A DNA stretch of 64,000 nucleotides from Armatimonadota bacterium (GCA_031081715.1 JAVHMA010000002.1:62001-126000), one strand, 5' to 3'. Positions 43,394 through 52,264 are shown, counted from the stretch's first letter. The notes: a model not told the origin generated them from the letters alone. Program-made: numbers and translations.

Positions 43394-44206
43394 CTAGCCC
43401 CGGACGAGGGGCGCGATCAGGCCCGCCGTGCGGCCGGTGCGCCGGTCGCGACGGTGCGAGTAGAACAGCGCGGAATGACAGGCGGTACACAGCCCGACGG
43501 TCGCCACCGCCCCGTCGCGCAGGCCCGCCGCCAGCAGCTGCCGGCGAATCGCCTGCCAGAGGTCGAACTGCCAGCGCCCCGGGCCGGTCGCGTGGAACAC
43601 CTCGTCCCGCCACGGCCACGCGTGGAACCGGTCGAACACGGGCCCGTCCACCTCGTAGCAGCACGGCCCGATCGCCGGCCCGATCGCCGCGAGCAGCGCG
43701 GCAGGCTCGGTGCCACACGCCCGGGCCATCGCGCGCACTGCGGCGCCGGCAGCGTCCGAGGCGGCCCCCCGCCATCCCGCGTGCACCGCGGCGACCGCCC
43801 CGCGCACGGGGTCGAGCAGCAGCAGCGGGACGCAGTCCGCGCCGTGCATGGCGAGCACCACCGCCGGATCGGCGCTGATCAGGATGTCCACCGCCGGGAT
43901 CGTCGCGCCCCGGTGACGGCGGTCCACAGTGGCGGCCGCGGCCCCGTGCACCTGCGCGGCCTCCACGTGGTCGTCGGGCGAGCGGCCCAGCGCGGCCAGG
44001 GCGCGCGCGCGGTTGGTCCGGACCGCGTCCGGGTCGTCACCCACGCCGCGGCCGAGGTTCAGCGTCTCGAAGGGCGCCACGCTCACGCCGCCGGTACGCG
44101 TGGTGAACGCGTGGGACGCGCCGAACCGTCGGAAGGCCTCGGCCTCCAGGAGCAGGAGGCCGTCGTGGCGCCGCCAGGACCAGCCGGGCGGGAGGACGGG
44201 CGTCGT
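43394..44206 (-). CDS. YlmD/YfiH-family purine nucleoside phosphorylase (laccase domain), start uncertain
   Basis: The multicopper-oxidase-like fold family acts as purine nucleoside phosphorylase/adenosine deaminase or, by another report, in peptidoglycan editing. The core includes LNLGRGVGDDPDAV, HGADCVPLLLLDP, AVHAGWRGAASDAAG, AIGPAIGPCCYEVD and the C-terminal CTACHSALFYSHRRD, with the zinc His/Cys set intact. The first canonical start (GTG 44086) would remove the conserved FTTRTGG strand, which is encoded in frame upstream. An ACG at 44206, nine bases after GGGAGAAGG and next to the phnE stop, would give 270 residues, the normal size. I list the longer frame; a noncanonical start or a base error is implied. 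Confidence 0.85.
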   Translation of the reverse strand, partial: TTPVLPPGWSWRRHDGLLLLEAEAFRRFGASHAFTTRTGGVSVAPFETLNLGRGVGDDPDAVRTNRARALAALGRSPDDHVEAAQVHGAAAATVDRRHRGATIPAVDILISADPAVVLAMHGADCVPLLLLDPVRGAVAAVHAGWRGAASDAAGAAVRAMARACGTEPAALLAAIGPAIGPCCYEVDGPVFDRFHAWPWRDEVFHATGPGRWQFDLWQAIRRQLLAAGLRDGAVATVGLCTACHSALFYSHRRDRRTGRTAGLIAPLVRG

Positions 44207-44207
44207 G

Positions 44208-45377
44208 TTAGACGACCTTCTCCCGGACCCTGGCGCTCAGGTAGTCCATCGCCGCAACCACCAGGGTGATGGCCCAGACCGCGGTCGCAGCCTGCCGCCA
44301 TTGGAGCAGGTTGATGTACTGGATGAGGAGGAACCCGAGCCCGCCGCCGCCGACAAAGCCGATGACCGTGGACATCCGCACGTTGATGTCCCAGCGGTAG
44401 ATCGTGAAGGCGATGAACGGCGGCACGATCTGCGGAACCACCGCGTAGCGAACGACCTGGAGCATCGACGCCCCGGTCGCGGTGATGGCCTCGATCGGCC
44501 CGGGGTCGATCGACTCGATCTGCTCGGAGTAGAGCTTGGCGAGCGAGGCGATCGAGTGGACGCCGAGCGCGAGCACGCCCGCGAACGGCCCGATCCCCAC
44601 CCACACCGCGAACACGGTCGCCATGATCAGCGGCTCGATCGACCGGGCGATGTTGAAGACGGTCCGCATGACGAAGTAGACCCCCAGGCTGAGCGCGCTC
44701 CGCGACATCAGGTTCTTGGCGGCCAGGAACGAGAGCGGCACGGCGAAGACCACCGCCATCGTGGTCCCCATCAGGGCCAGGAAGACCGTCTCGATCATGC
44801 GGAAGAACGTGAGCCGCAGCGCGTTGCTCGGCGCCAGCACGGTACCCTCGAGCGTCACCCGGGCGATGACGTGATTGGACGTGCCGATGACGTCGGGAAC
44901 CCGCAGGGTCGTCTGGAACGCCCCTTGCGCGTCCGTGGTGAGGCGGCCGACCGCCGCCTCGGAGCCGGCCTGGTCCTTCCAGATGAGCTCCACCGGCCGG
45001 TTGGGCGCAAACCCGGACCCGCTCACCGTCACCGGCTGGCCGATCGCGGCGTTGGCCGGCGTCACCGTCACCTGGCCGGCCGGGCGGCGCACCTCCGGGG
45101 CCGGCGGCGGTGTCCCCTCCAGGCCGACCCCGGCGTCGGCCAGCTGGATACGGGGCACGCGGGCCACCAGGTCGGGCCGCAGCAGGTCCACCAGCAGCGG
45201 CCGCGCCAGCGACCACTTCGTCGCGAGCTCGACCAGGTTGATCTCGGTGACCCGCCAGCCGTACGCGTAGATGAGCCCCAGCACGAGGATCCAGGCCAGC
45301 ACGCGCAGCGAGCCCAGGCCAGGGCGGGGCAGCTCGGGCGCGCGCGGCAGTCCGCTCGTGGCGTCGTGACGCTGCAT
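44208..45377 (-). CDS. phnE: Phosphonate/phosphite-type ABC permease PhnE with inserted beta-sandwich
   Basis: The 389-residue permease has TM1 at about residues 26-42. A long extracytoplasmic insert (about 45-190) follows, whose middle (101-180: VTVTPANAAIGQPVTVSGSG, GRLTTDAQGAFQTTLRVP) looks like an IPT/Ig-type beta-sandwich. Then comes the BPD_transp_1 domain with METVF-like IETVFLALMGTTMAVVFAVP, EAITATGASMLQVVRYAVVP (EAA loop) and FVGGGGLGFLL. Ordinary PhnE is about 270 residues, so the extra 110 are the insert. ATG 45377 shares one base with the phnC stop (TGATG). It completes a phnD-phnC-phnE uptake system without any C-P lyase genes. Confidence 0.92.
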   Translation of the reverse strand: MQRHDATSGLPRAPELPRPGLGSLRVLAWILVLGLIYAYGWRVTEINLVELATKWSLARPLLVDLLRPDLVARVPRIQLADAGVGLEGTPPPAPEVRRPAGQVTVTPANAAIGQPVTVSGSGFAPNRPVELIWKDQAGSEAAVGRLTTDAQGAFQTTLRVPDVIGTSNHVIARVTLEGTVLAPSNALRLTFFRMIETVFLALMGTTMAVVFAVPLSFLAAKNLMSRSALSLGVYFVMRTVFNIARSIEPLIMATVFAVWVGIGPFAGVLALGVHSIASLAKLYSEQIESIDPGPIEAITATGASMLQVVRYAVVPQIVPPFIAFTIYRWDINVRMSTVIGFVGGGGLGFLLIQYINLLQWRQAATAVWAITLVVAAMDYLSARVREKVV

Positions 45378-46147
45378 CAGGCGATCTCCACCTCGACGGC
45401 CTCTTCGCCGTAGATCTCCTTGAAGCGGTGCTCGTCGATCTCGCGGGGCAGGCCGTCGAAGACGATCTGCCCGGCCTTGAGCGCGACCACGCGCGTGCCG
45501 TACCGCCGGGCCAGGCTCAGGAAGTGGAGGCTGCAGAGCACGGTGATGCCCTCGCGCCGGTTGAGGTCCTCGATGTACTTGAGGACCGAGTGCGAGGTGG
45601 CCGGGTCGAGGCTCGCCACCGGCTCGTCCGCCAGGATCAGCTTGGGGTCCTGCATGAGGGCGCGCGCGATGCCGACCCGCTGCTGCTGGCCGCCCGAGAG
45701 CTGGTCGGCGCGCGTGTGCGCCTTCTCCGGGATGCCGACCGTCTGCAGGTGGCGCACCGCCTCCTCCCGCAGCTCGCGCGGGAAGTAGCCCCACAGGGCC
45801 CACGCCGGCGGCAGGTAGCCCAGCCGGCCCGAGAGCACGTTGGTCAGCACCGAGGCCCGCTTCACCAGGTTGAACTGCTGGAAGATCATGCCGATCTGCC
45901 GCCGCGCGCGCCGGAGGCCCTCGGGCGGCAGCGCCGTGATCTCGACGTCGTCCACGAACACCTTGCCGGAGGTGGGCTCGATCAGCCGGTTGATGCAGCG
46001 CATCAGCGTGGACTTGCCCGACCCCGACAACCCGATGATGACCAGGAACTCGCCCGGCGCCACGTTGAGGGTGATGTCGTGCAGCGCCCGGGTGCCGTCC
46101 GGGTAGATCTTCGTCAGGTGCTCGATCCTGACCGCCGCCCCGCGCAT
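45377..46147 (-). CDS. phnC: Phosphonate/phosphite-type ABC transporter ATPase PhnC
   Basis: The 256-residue ABC ATPase has Walker A GLSGSGKSTLMRCINRL, Q-loop IGMIFQQFNLVKRASVLTNV, signature LSGGQQQRVGIARAL and Walker B PKLILADEPVASLD. The switch His is in LCSLHFLSLARRYGTRVV. The NLVKRASVLTNVLSGRLG and PPAWALWGYFPRE region is diagnostic for PhnC over other ABC proteins. ATG 46147 follows AGGAGG. It powers import of phosphonate, phosphite or organophosphate bound by PhnD. Confidence 0.96.
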   Translation of the reverse strand: MRGAAVRIEHLTKIYPDGTRALHDITLNVAPGEFLVIIGLSGSGKSTLMRCINRLIEPTSGKVFVDDVEITALPPEGLRRARRQIGMIFQQFNLVKRASVLTNVLSGRLGYLPPAWALWGYFPRELREEAVRHLQTVGIPEKAHTRADQLSGGQQQRVGIARALMQDPKLILADEPVASLDPATSHSVLKYIEDLNRREGITVLCSLHFLSLARRYGTRVVALKAGQIVFDGLPREIDEHRFKEIYGEEAVEVEIA

Positions 46148-46220
46148 GCCGCCTCCTCGCACCACGGGGGAGCGGCGGCGTCCGCCCTCCCCCGTGGCAG
46201 CCTCGTGCCGGCCCTCCGGC

Positions 46221-47168
46221 CTAGCGCCGCAGCATCTCCTCGAGGTTGAGCCCGAGGAACCGCGCCGCGTCGCGGATCGGCTGGAAGTACTCGTCGAACG
46301 TGCGGAGCTTCCCCTGCTTGTAGGTCGTGGTCAACTCGTTGAAGTCGGCGAAGCCCTGGATCTGGTAGAGGCGGTCCAGGCTCTCGCGGCCCGGCGCGGT
46401 CGCGGCGATCCGGAACAGGGCCTTGGTCGTGCGCTCCTTGACCTCCTCGGAGAGCCCGCGGCGGAACGACACGGTGTCGTTGGGAATCGGGTCGGTGTAC
46501 ATCAGCACCTTGACCTTGTCCTTGACGTCCGGGTACTGGCGCGCCACCAGCGTCCGGGCGTCGCTGAACACCTCGTCGCCGAAGCCGGCACCGGCGTCCA
46601 CCGACCCGGTGTAGATGGCCAGCACCACACGGTCGTGCCCGCCGGCGAAGACCACCTGGCTGAAGAACCGGTCGGGATCGATGCCGTTCTTCTTGAGCAG
46701 GGCCGCGGGGAACAGGTACCCCGAGGCCGACGCCGGCGTCACGAACGCGAACCGCTTGCCGCGCAGGTCCTGGAGGGTCCGGACCGGCTGGTCGGCGCGG
46801 ACCATGATCTGCGCCTTGTAGAACGGGAGCTGCGCGCGGACGCTAACGAGCCGGACGTCGGCGCCGCACTTCTCGTGCGCCAGCACGTAAGCGAAGGGCG
46901 CCAGGAAGGCGATGTCCACGCGCCCGGCGCACATACCCTCCACCGTCGCGACGTAGCTCGTCGGGACCTCGGCGCGCACGCGGTACCCGGTCGCCACCTC
47001 GAGCATGCGGGCGAGGATGCTGCCCGTCTCGAGCACTCGCTGCGTGTCCTGGGAGGGCACGAACGCCAGCACCAGGCTCGTCTGGCCGGAAGCCTGCGGC
47101 GCCGCCAGCCCGCCGGCCATCAGCACGGCCGCCAGGGCGACGACCGCCCACCGCGTCAGTTGCCTCAC
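46221..47168 (-). CDS. phnD: Phosphonate/phosphite-type substrate-binding protein PhnD
   Basis: The 315-residue secreted binding protein has a signal peptide (RWAVVALAAVLMAGGLAAPQASG), then LVLAFVPSQDTQRVLETGS, VEGMCAGRVDIAFLAPFAYVLAH, KRFAFVTPASASGYLFPAALL and a TDPIPNDTVSFRRGLSEE segment. The SASGYLFP and PNDT motifs line the phosphonate/phosphite site in PhnD/PtxB-like proteins. No lipobox is obvious. GTG 47168 follows GGAGGTGGGGA. First gene of phnD-phnC-phnE, which runs on into ylmD. Confidence 0.94.
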   Translation of the reverse strand: MRQLTRWAVVALAAVLMAGGLAAPQASGQTSLVLAFVPSQDTQRVLETGSILARMLEVATGYRVRAEVPTSYVATVEGMCAGRVDIAFLAPFAYVLAHEKCGADVRLVSVRAQLPFYKAQIMVRADQPVRTLQDLRGKRFAFVTPASASGYLFPAALLKKNGIDPDRFFSQVVFAGGHDRVVLAIYTGSVDAGAGFGDEVFSDARTLVARQYPDVKDKVKVLMYTDPIPNDTVSFRRGLSEEVKERTTKALFRIAATAPGRESLDRLYQIQGFADFNELTTTYKQGKLRTFDEYFQPIRDAARFLGLNLEEMLRR

Positions 47169-47249
47169 ACTCCCCACCTCCACCGGGGCGCCTGCGCGCC
47201 CGCCGTCTGCCTCCCCGTCTTCTAGACTACCAGCCCGCGCCCGGCGCGG

Positions 47250-47780
47250 CTACTTGCGCGGCACGACGGTGATGGCCGTTACCCGGCCGCCCTCGCCCTC
47301 CACGCGGAAGCGGATTCCCTGCGCCTCGTAGTAGAGCATGACCGAGCCCCGGCCGCCGCCCTGCAGCCGCTCGGGCGCGCCGTAGTGCTGCAGGATGTCC
47401 CTGAAGTTGGAGTTGCCCATGGCGACGCCCCGGCTCGTGACGTAGTTCTGCGCGTCGGTGAAGATGAAGTCCACGCCGCCGGCGTCGTTCTGCCGCTTGG
47501 TCCACGAGATGACCAGGACCGTCCGCTCGCCCTGCGGGTAGATCCAGTAGACGTTCAGCCCGCCGTCGCCGCCGCGGTCGTTAGAGATCTCGTCGGGCAT
47601 CCCCAGCCGGTTGAGCACCTGCTGCTGGGTCATCCCGAGCTGGATGTCGCCGACGGCGTGGCCGGGCACGATGATGTAGTTGGCCGGCTGCGGCGGCCGG
47701 GTACCGGGTTGTGCCCCGGCCGGTGCCAGTGCCGCGACCGCGACGATGAGCACCGCGAGCGCCAGAGTCCACGCACGCAT
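47250..47780 (-). CDS. Small exported BamE/SmpA-like protein
   Basis: The 176-residue protein has a clear signal peptide (WTLALAVLIVAVAALAPAGAQ). A motif follows that recalls the BamE/SmpA (OmlA-type) fold: GDIQLGMTQQQVLNRLGMPD, with a possible second half-repeat at AMGNSNFRDILQHYGAPERL. It ends in beta-rich GIRFRVEGEGGRVTAITVVP. There is no lipobox cysteine, and the rest has no signature I recognise. It lies between nrdJ and phnD with gaps of about 80-135 bp on either side, so it is probably its own unit. Function unknown; envelope location is likely. Confidence 0.75.
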   Translation of the reverse strand: MRAWTLALAVLIVAVAALAPAGAQPGTRPPQPANYIIVPGHAVGDIQLGMTQQQVLNRLGMPDEISNDRGGDGGLNVYWIYPQGERTVLVISWTKRQNDAGGVDFIFTDAQNYVTSRGVAMGNSNFRDILQHYGAPERLQGGGRGSVMLYYEAQGIRFRVEGEGGRVTAITVVPRK

Positions 47781-47915
47781 GGTGAAGCCCCCCTCTCTTG
47801 CGCCGGGACTCCGGGGCCGCCGCGCCGTCACGCCCCCCGGGCGATCCGGTGCGCCGGTCCAGGCCCGTGCGTTAGCCCGAGGAGTTCGCCCCTGGCGCGC
47901 GGAGTCCCTGGTGGC

Positions 47916-50375
47916 TCAACACCGCGAGTAGCCGCACTGCCGGCACGTGGCGCACCCGTTCTCGTGGACCAGGGAGGCGCCGCAGTCCGGGCAGATGCCG
48001 ATGAACTCAAGCGCGACCCCGGCCTCCTGCGCCCAGCCGTTGCCGGACGGGCCGGGTGCGGCCCCGCCGGCCACCGGCGCGAGCACCGCGGCCACGGGTG
48101 CCGGCGCCCCGTCCGGACTCGGGCCGAACCGCAGGGACTCCTGGCGCGCCCGGGGGCCCGGCTCAGGCAGCGCGTCGGCGCGCGGAAACGCCTTGTCCGG
48201 CCGGAAACCGTCGCCGTACAGCGCCCGGCCAAGCGCGAGCGCCACGGCCTGCGCGATGGTGGAGACCCGGACCACCGTGCCGTCGCTGGACCGGTCGAAG
48301 GCGATCTCCTTGCTCTGCACCCGCCAGAGCTGCTCGATCACGTCGCGCGGGTCGAGCCCGCCCCGCAGGGCCAGCGACGCCATCCGACCGATCGCCTCGG
48401 CCTCGACGTCCAGCGAGTGCACGAAGACCTCGCAGACGCCCATTTCATCTTCGTTGATGACCACGTAGACGCGCCCGCGCGGGGTCTCGATCCGCTCGGT
48501 GCGGCCGGCGGTGACCTTCGGCCGCGCCCGGGGCTGCGCGCGCGCGACCGCCGCGGGCGCCGCCGCCGCCGGCTGCCCCTTGGCCTGCCCCTCGGTGATG
48601 AGGATGCCTTCCCGGCTGCCCTCGCGGTAGACGGTGATGCCTTTGCACCCCAGCTTCCACGCCAGCAGGTAGACCCGCTGCACCTCCTCCGGCGGCGTAT
48701 CGTGCGGGAGGTTGACGGTCGAGGAGATCGAGTGGTCGATGTGCCGCTGGATCGCGGCCTGCATCCGCACCCGCAGCTCGGGCCGGATCTGGTGGGCGGT
48801 GACGAAGTAGTCGGGCAGGTCCTCCTCGCGCTCCACCCCGAACCGCCGCATGTACTCGCGCACGAGCGGGTGGTAGACGGTGAACACCTCCTGCGAGAGC
48901 GACTCCGACCGGCGGATGTACGACAGGTCGAAGATCGGCTCGATCCCGCTCGTCACGCCGGCCAGGGCCGCGCCGCTGCCGACCGGCGGCACCGTGAGCA
49001 GCGCGACGTTGCGCAGCCCGACGCGTTCGATCCGCTCCCGGACGCGCGGGGCCAGGGTCGCGATGAACGGCGACCGCAGGTGCTGCTCGCGGTCATAGCC
49101 CGGGAAGGTGCCCTTCTCGGCGGCCAGGGTCACACTCTCGTCGTAGACGGTATTCTTGATGCGGTCGAACAGCCCGCCGACGAAGGCGATCGCCGCCTCG
49201 CTGTCGTAGCGCAGGCACAGCTTGATGAGCATGTCACCGAGCCCGGTGAACCCCACGCCGATGCGGCGCGAGTAGAGGCTGGCGGCCCGCTGCTGCGGCA
49301 GCGGGTGGCGCTCGGCGTTGTAGTCGAGGACGTTATCAAGGAACCGCGTCGCGTAGCGTAGCGCCCGCTCCAGGCCGTCCCAGTCCACGCGCGCCTGCGA
49401 GGTGAACTCCTCCTGGACGAAGCAGGCTAGGTTGATGTTGCCCAGGCAGCAGCAGCCGTAGGGCTCGAGCGGAATCTCGCTGCACGGGTTGGTCGTGATG
49501 ACGCCCATGCCGTTGTATTCGGAGGTGGACCACCGTTTCACGGTGTCCCAGAAGATGACCCCGGGCTCGGCGTAGTCGCGCGCGCCCTGGATCAGCTCTG
49601 CCCAGACCTCGGCGGCGCGCACCGGCCGACGGACCGTCGCCCGGTCGTTCTCGAAGACCAGATCGTAGGTCCCGTCCTCCTCCACCGCCCGCATGAAGGC
49701 GTCGGAGACGCGCACGCTGATGTTCGCGTACCGCACGCGCGTCAGGTTGCGCTTCACCTTGATGAAGTCCAACACGTCCGGGTGGTCGTCCCGGATCGTG
49801 ATCATCAGCGCCCCCCGGCGCCCGGACTGGCCGATCGTGCCCGTGGTCAGCGAGAACAGCTCCATGAAGGAGACCGACCCGGTGCTGCTGCGGGCGGCGT
49901 TGTTCACGGGCGCCCCGCGTGGGCGCAACACCGAGATGTCGGTCCCGACCCCGCCGCCCAGGCTATAGGTGCGCGCCGCCTCGGTCATCCAGCCGAAGAT
50001 CGACTCGATGGAGTCGTCGGCAACCGGGATGACATAGCAGTTGAGCATGGTGACCCGACGGTTGTTGCCGGCACCGTGCATGATGCGGCCGCCCGGGATG
50101 AAGCGAAAGTCCTCCAGCAGCCAGTAAAACCGCTCCTCCCATTCCTGCTGCTTCGCCGGCGCCTCGACCGAGGCCAGCTCGCGGGCGATCCGGCGCCACA
50201 TCTGGTCCGGGGTGTGCTCCACCACCCGACCGTCGGCGTCGCGCAACGCGTACTTGTCGTGGAAGACGCGGGCCCGCAGCTCGTCGTCGCCGAAGGCGGC
50301 CAGGGTCCGGGGCGGGAGGTCGGGTGCGGCGGGGCGGGTCAGCGGGTGCGTCGGAGAGGGCGATGCGCCTTCCAT
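47916..50375 (-). CDS. nrdJ: Adenosylcobalamin-dependent (class II) ribonucleotide reductase
   Basis: The 819-residue protein has the ten-stranded barrel with MLNCYVIPVADDSIESIF, SLGGGVGTDISVLRPRGAPV, RGALMITIRDDHPDVLDFI and TNPCSEIPLEPYGCCCLGNI. The thiyl/substrate loops GSGAALAGVTSGIEPIFDL and TVNLPHDTPPEEVQ are present. The C-terminal shuttle/zinc region is ICPDCGASLVHENGC with CRQCGYSRC. It makes dNTPs without oxygen using B12, which fits aerobic or anaerobic life. There is no ATP-cone at the N-terminus, so overall activity control may be absent. ATG 50375 lies 32 bp after nrdR, one operon. Confidence 0.97.
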   Translation of the reverse strand: MEGASPSPTHPLTRPAAPDLPPRTLAAFGDDELRARVFHDKYALRDADGRVVEHTPDQMWRRIARELASVEAPAKQQEWEERFYWLLEDFRFIPGGRIMHGAGNNRRVTMLNCYVIPVADDSIESIFGWMTEAARTYSLGGGVGTDISVLRPRGAPVNNAARSSTGSVSFMELFSLTTGTIGQSGRRGALMITIRDDHPDVLDFIKVKRNLTRVRYANISVRVSDAFMRAVEEDGTYDLVFENDRATVRRPVRAAEVWAELIQGARDYAEPGVIFWDTVKRWSTSEYNGMGVITTNPCSEIPLEPYGCCCLGNINLACFVQEEFTSQARVDWDGLERALRYATRFLDNVLDYNAERHPLPQQRAASLYSRRIGVGFTGLGDMLIKLCLRYDSEAAIAFVGGLFDRIKNTVYDESVTLAAEKGTFPGYDREQHLRSPFIATLAPRVRERIERVGLRNVALLTVPPVGSGAALAGVTSGIEPIFDLSYIRRSESLSQEVFTVYHPLVREYMRRFGVEREEDLPDYFVTAHQIRPELRVRMQAAIQRHIDHSISSTVNLPHDTPPEEVQRVYLLAWKLGCKGITVYREGSREGILITEGQAKGQPAAAAPAAVARAQPRARPKVTAGRTERIETPRGRVYVVINEDEMGVCEVFVHSLDVEAEAIGRMASLALRGGLDPRDVIEQLWRVQSKEIAFDRSSDGTVVRVSTIAQAVALALGRALYGDGFRPDKAFPRADALPEPGPRARQESLRFGPSPDGAPAPVAAVLAPVAGGAAPGPSGNGWAQEAGVALEFIGICPDCGASLVHENGCATCRQCGYSRC

Positions 50376-50407
50376 GAGCCACCTCCAGCGGTGTGATCTG
50401 CGGTGCG

Positions 50408-50929
50408 TCAGCGACTGCGTTGCGCGTCGGGCAGCGAGATCAGGGGGACCTGATCGCGGGCCGCGTCCTCGCGGCGCTTGCGTTCCTTGAGGGTTTCGAT
50501 CTCTTCCGCGATGGAGTCGATGTCGCGGAAGCGGCGGTGCTCCGAGGCGAACCGCACGTAGGCGACGTCGTCGAGACGGCGGAGCCGCTCCATCACCAGC
50601 TCGCCGATCGTGGCCGAGGCCACCTCAGAGACCCCGAGCTGCCGCAGCGCCCGCTCGACGTCGTCGACCAGAGCGTCCATCGCCTCGACCGAGATCGGCC
50701 GCTTCCCGCAAGCCCGGCTCACCCCGCCCATCACCTTCGCGCGGTCGAACGGCTCGCGGCGCCCATCGCGCTTGGCCACCAGCAGCGGGGCCAGGTCCGC
50801 GCGCTCGTAGGTGGTGAACCGGCGCTCACACTTCAGACACTCGCGGCGCCTCCGGATCGCCCGGCCCTCGAGCACGGGGCGGGAGTCCAGGACCTTGCTC
50901 TCTTCGTGGCCGCACACGGGGCATCGCAT
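50408..50929 (-). CDS. nrdR: Transcriptional repressor NrdR
   Basis: The 173-residue regulator starts MRCPVCGHEESKVLDSRP. It has a C4 zinc ribbon (C3, C6, C31, C34), the linker RRFTTYERAD and an ATP-cone (LLVAKRDGRREPFDRAKVMG to VAYVRFASEHRRF). NrdR senses ATP/dATP and represses ribonucleotide reductase genes through NrdR boxes. Here it is co-transcribed with nrdJ, and an NrdR-box-like palindrome lies in its own promoter, pointing to autoregulation. The last 25 residues are a charged tail. Confidence 0.97.
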   Translation of the reverse strand: MRCPVCGHEESKVLDSRPVLEGRAIRRRRECLKCERRFTTYERADLAPLLVAKRDGRREPFDRAKVMGGVSRACGKRPISVEAMDALVDDVERALRQLGVSEVASATIGELVMERLRRLDDVAYVRFASEHRRFRDIDSIAEEIETLKERKRREDAARDQVPLISLPDAQRSR

Positions 50930-50959
50930 CAGGTGGCCCCACCGCTAGAGGCACCGTCG

Positions 50960-50988
50960 ATTCTATGCCCCCATATCTTGGGTGTCAA
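50960..50988 (-). promoter_or_regulatory. Promoter of nrdR-nrdJ with NrdR-box-like spacer
   Basis: On the minus strand a perfect TTGACA (50983-50988), a 17-bp spacer and TAGAAT (50960-50965) form a near-consensus sigma-A promoter. The spacer reads CCCAAGATATGGGGGCA. With the base before it, it forms an ACCCAAGATATGGGGG palindrome resembling NrdR boxes. The transcript would begin about 24 bases before the nrdR ATG. A repressor bound here would cover both hexamers. Confidence 0.7.
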
Positions 50989-51058
50989 CGCCGGCGTGCG
51001 GCCCTGGCGGCCCGGGCCGGCCGCCACGCGCCGGTTTTCTCGCCCACGCGCCCCCGGA

Positions 51059-52264
51059 TCAGCGATTCGGCGCGTCGGTCTGTAGGGCGGTCGTGCCCCA
51101 GAGCAGAACCAGCCCAGCCAGCGCGAGCAGGGAACCGGCGGTCGCCGCAAACCAGACCGGCTGGGGTGTCCCGAGCAGAATGTGACGGAAAGCCACGGCG
51201 GCGTTGAACACCGGGATGACCGCGCCGAGCTGACCCGGGAGCCCTTCATCGACCATGGCGGCGGCCATAGACGGGATCGCCACGGCCAGGTAGAGCCCCG
51301 CGAACGCCTGCTGGGCCTCACGCAAGGTGCGCGCGACCAGGCTCACGGCGAGCTGGCCGGCCGACAGCAGGGCGGCCAGGGCCAGCCCAACGGTCCCGAT
51401 CTGCGCAATCTGCCCCGGGCCCAGGGCGATCCTGACGGGTCCGGTCGGCAACCAGCGACCGCCAGCGGCCAGCGAGACCGTCGCGGCCGTCAGCATCACC
51501 CCGAGGGCCAGCAGCGCAGGGCCGAGGACCGCGAGGAACTTGCCGGCGACCAGGGCGGTCCTGGCCGGGGGGGTGACCAGCAGGGCCTCCAGGCTGCCCC
51601 GCTCGCGCTCACCGACGCCCACGTCAAGCGCGGCGTACTGGCCGCCCAGCAGCGCCCAGACCGCTACGAAGAACGGCAGGACCGTGGCGAGCAGCGCACC
51701 GCCCATGCGTTCCGGCGACGCAATGTCCCGCGCGTCCATGGAAATGGAGAGGACCTCGGTCACCGTCGTCCCCCTGGCCCGAAGCGCGTCCTCCAGCTCG
51801 TGCTGGGCGATCCTCGCCGTGACCGCCAGAACCTTCTCCACGGCCGCCGCCGAGGCCGGCCGGCTCCCGTCGAACAGCAGGGCCAGTCGTCTGGATCGGC
51901 CGGTCGCCTCGCCGGTATCCTCGACCACGGCATCCACGAGGCCCACCAGGAGCGCCTGGCGGGCGTCAGCGGCGTCCACCAGGCGGAGCCGGCCGGCGGC
52001 CTGGCCGGCCGCAGCTAGCGCCTGAGCGCCTGGCCCCACCGCCGCGACCCGTGCCGGCCGGTCGCGCACCGCCTGCTGCTGGCGCTGGAGCAGCAGCGGC
52101 ATCGCCAGGACAACCAGGGGCATCGTGACCGCGGGCAGCAGCACCGCCGCGACCAGAGTACGCCGGTCGCGCCGCGCCTCCAGTAGCTCCTTGGCCGCCA
52201 CCGCGCGCGCCGCGCGCGCCCAGGCCCAGCGCCGGGACGCCGCGGCGGACGGACCGGTCGGCAC
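51059..52264 (-). CDS. ABC-2 type permease (NatB-like)
   Basis: The 401-residue protein has an N-terminal AAKELLEARRDRRTLVAAVLLPAVTMPLVVLA membrane entry and a large extracytoplasmic loop (about 60-190). Five C-terminal helices include the NatB hallmark GERERGSLEALLVTPPARTALVAGKFLAV. NatB with ATPase NatA exports sodium or other cations; related permeases export drugs or antibiotics. No ATPase gene is adjacent, so it is an orphan or uses one in trans. GTG 52264 lies 8 bp past the M50 stop with no strong ribosome-binding site. Confidence 0.85.
   Translation of the reverse strand: MPTGPSAAASRRWAWARAARAVAAKELLEARRDRRTLVAAVLLPAVTMPLVVLAMPLLLQRQQQAVRDRPARVAAVGPGAQALAAAGQAAGRLRLVDAADARQALLVGLVDAVVEDTGEATGRSRRLALLFDGSRPASAAAVEKVLAVTARIAQHELEDALRARGTTVTEVLSISMDARDIASPERMGGALLATVLPFFVAVWALLGGQYAALDVGVGERERGSLEALLVTPPARTALVAGKFLAVLGPALLALGVMLTAATVSLAAGGRWLPTGPVRIALGPGQIAQIGTVGLALAALLSAGQLAVSLVARTLREAQQAFAGLYLAVAIPSMAAAMVDEGLPGQLGAVIPVFNAAVAFRHILLGTPQPVWFAATAGSLLALAGLVLLWGTTALQTDAPNR

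Noticed and set aside
47169-47249. GC-rich inverted repeat (gcgcc/ggcgc type) between phnD and the BamE-like gene as a terminator
   Set aside because: Short self-complementary stretches are expected everywhere at this GC content and no U tract follows.
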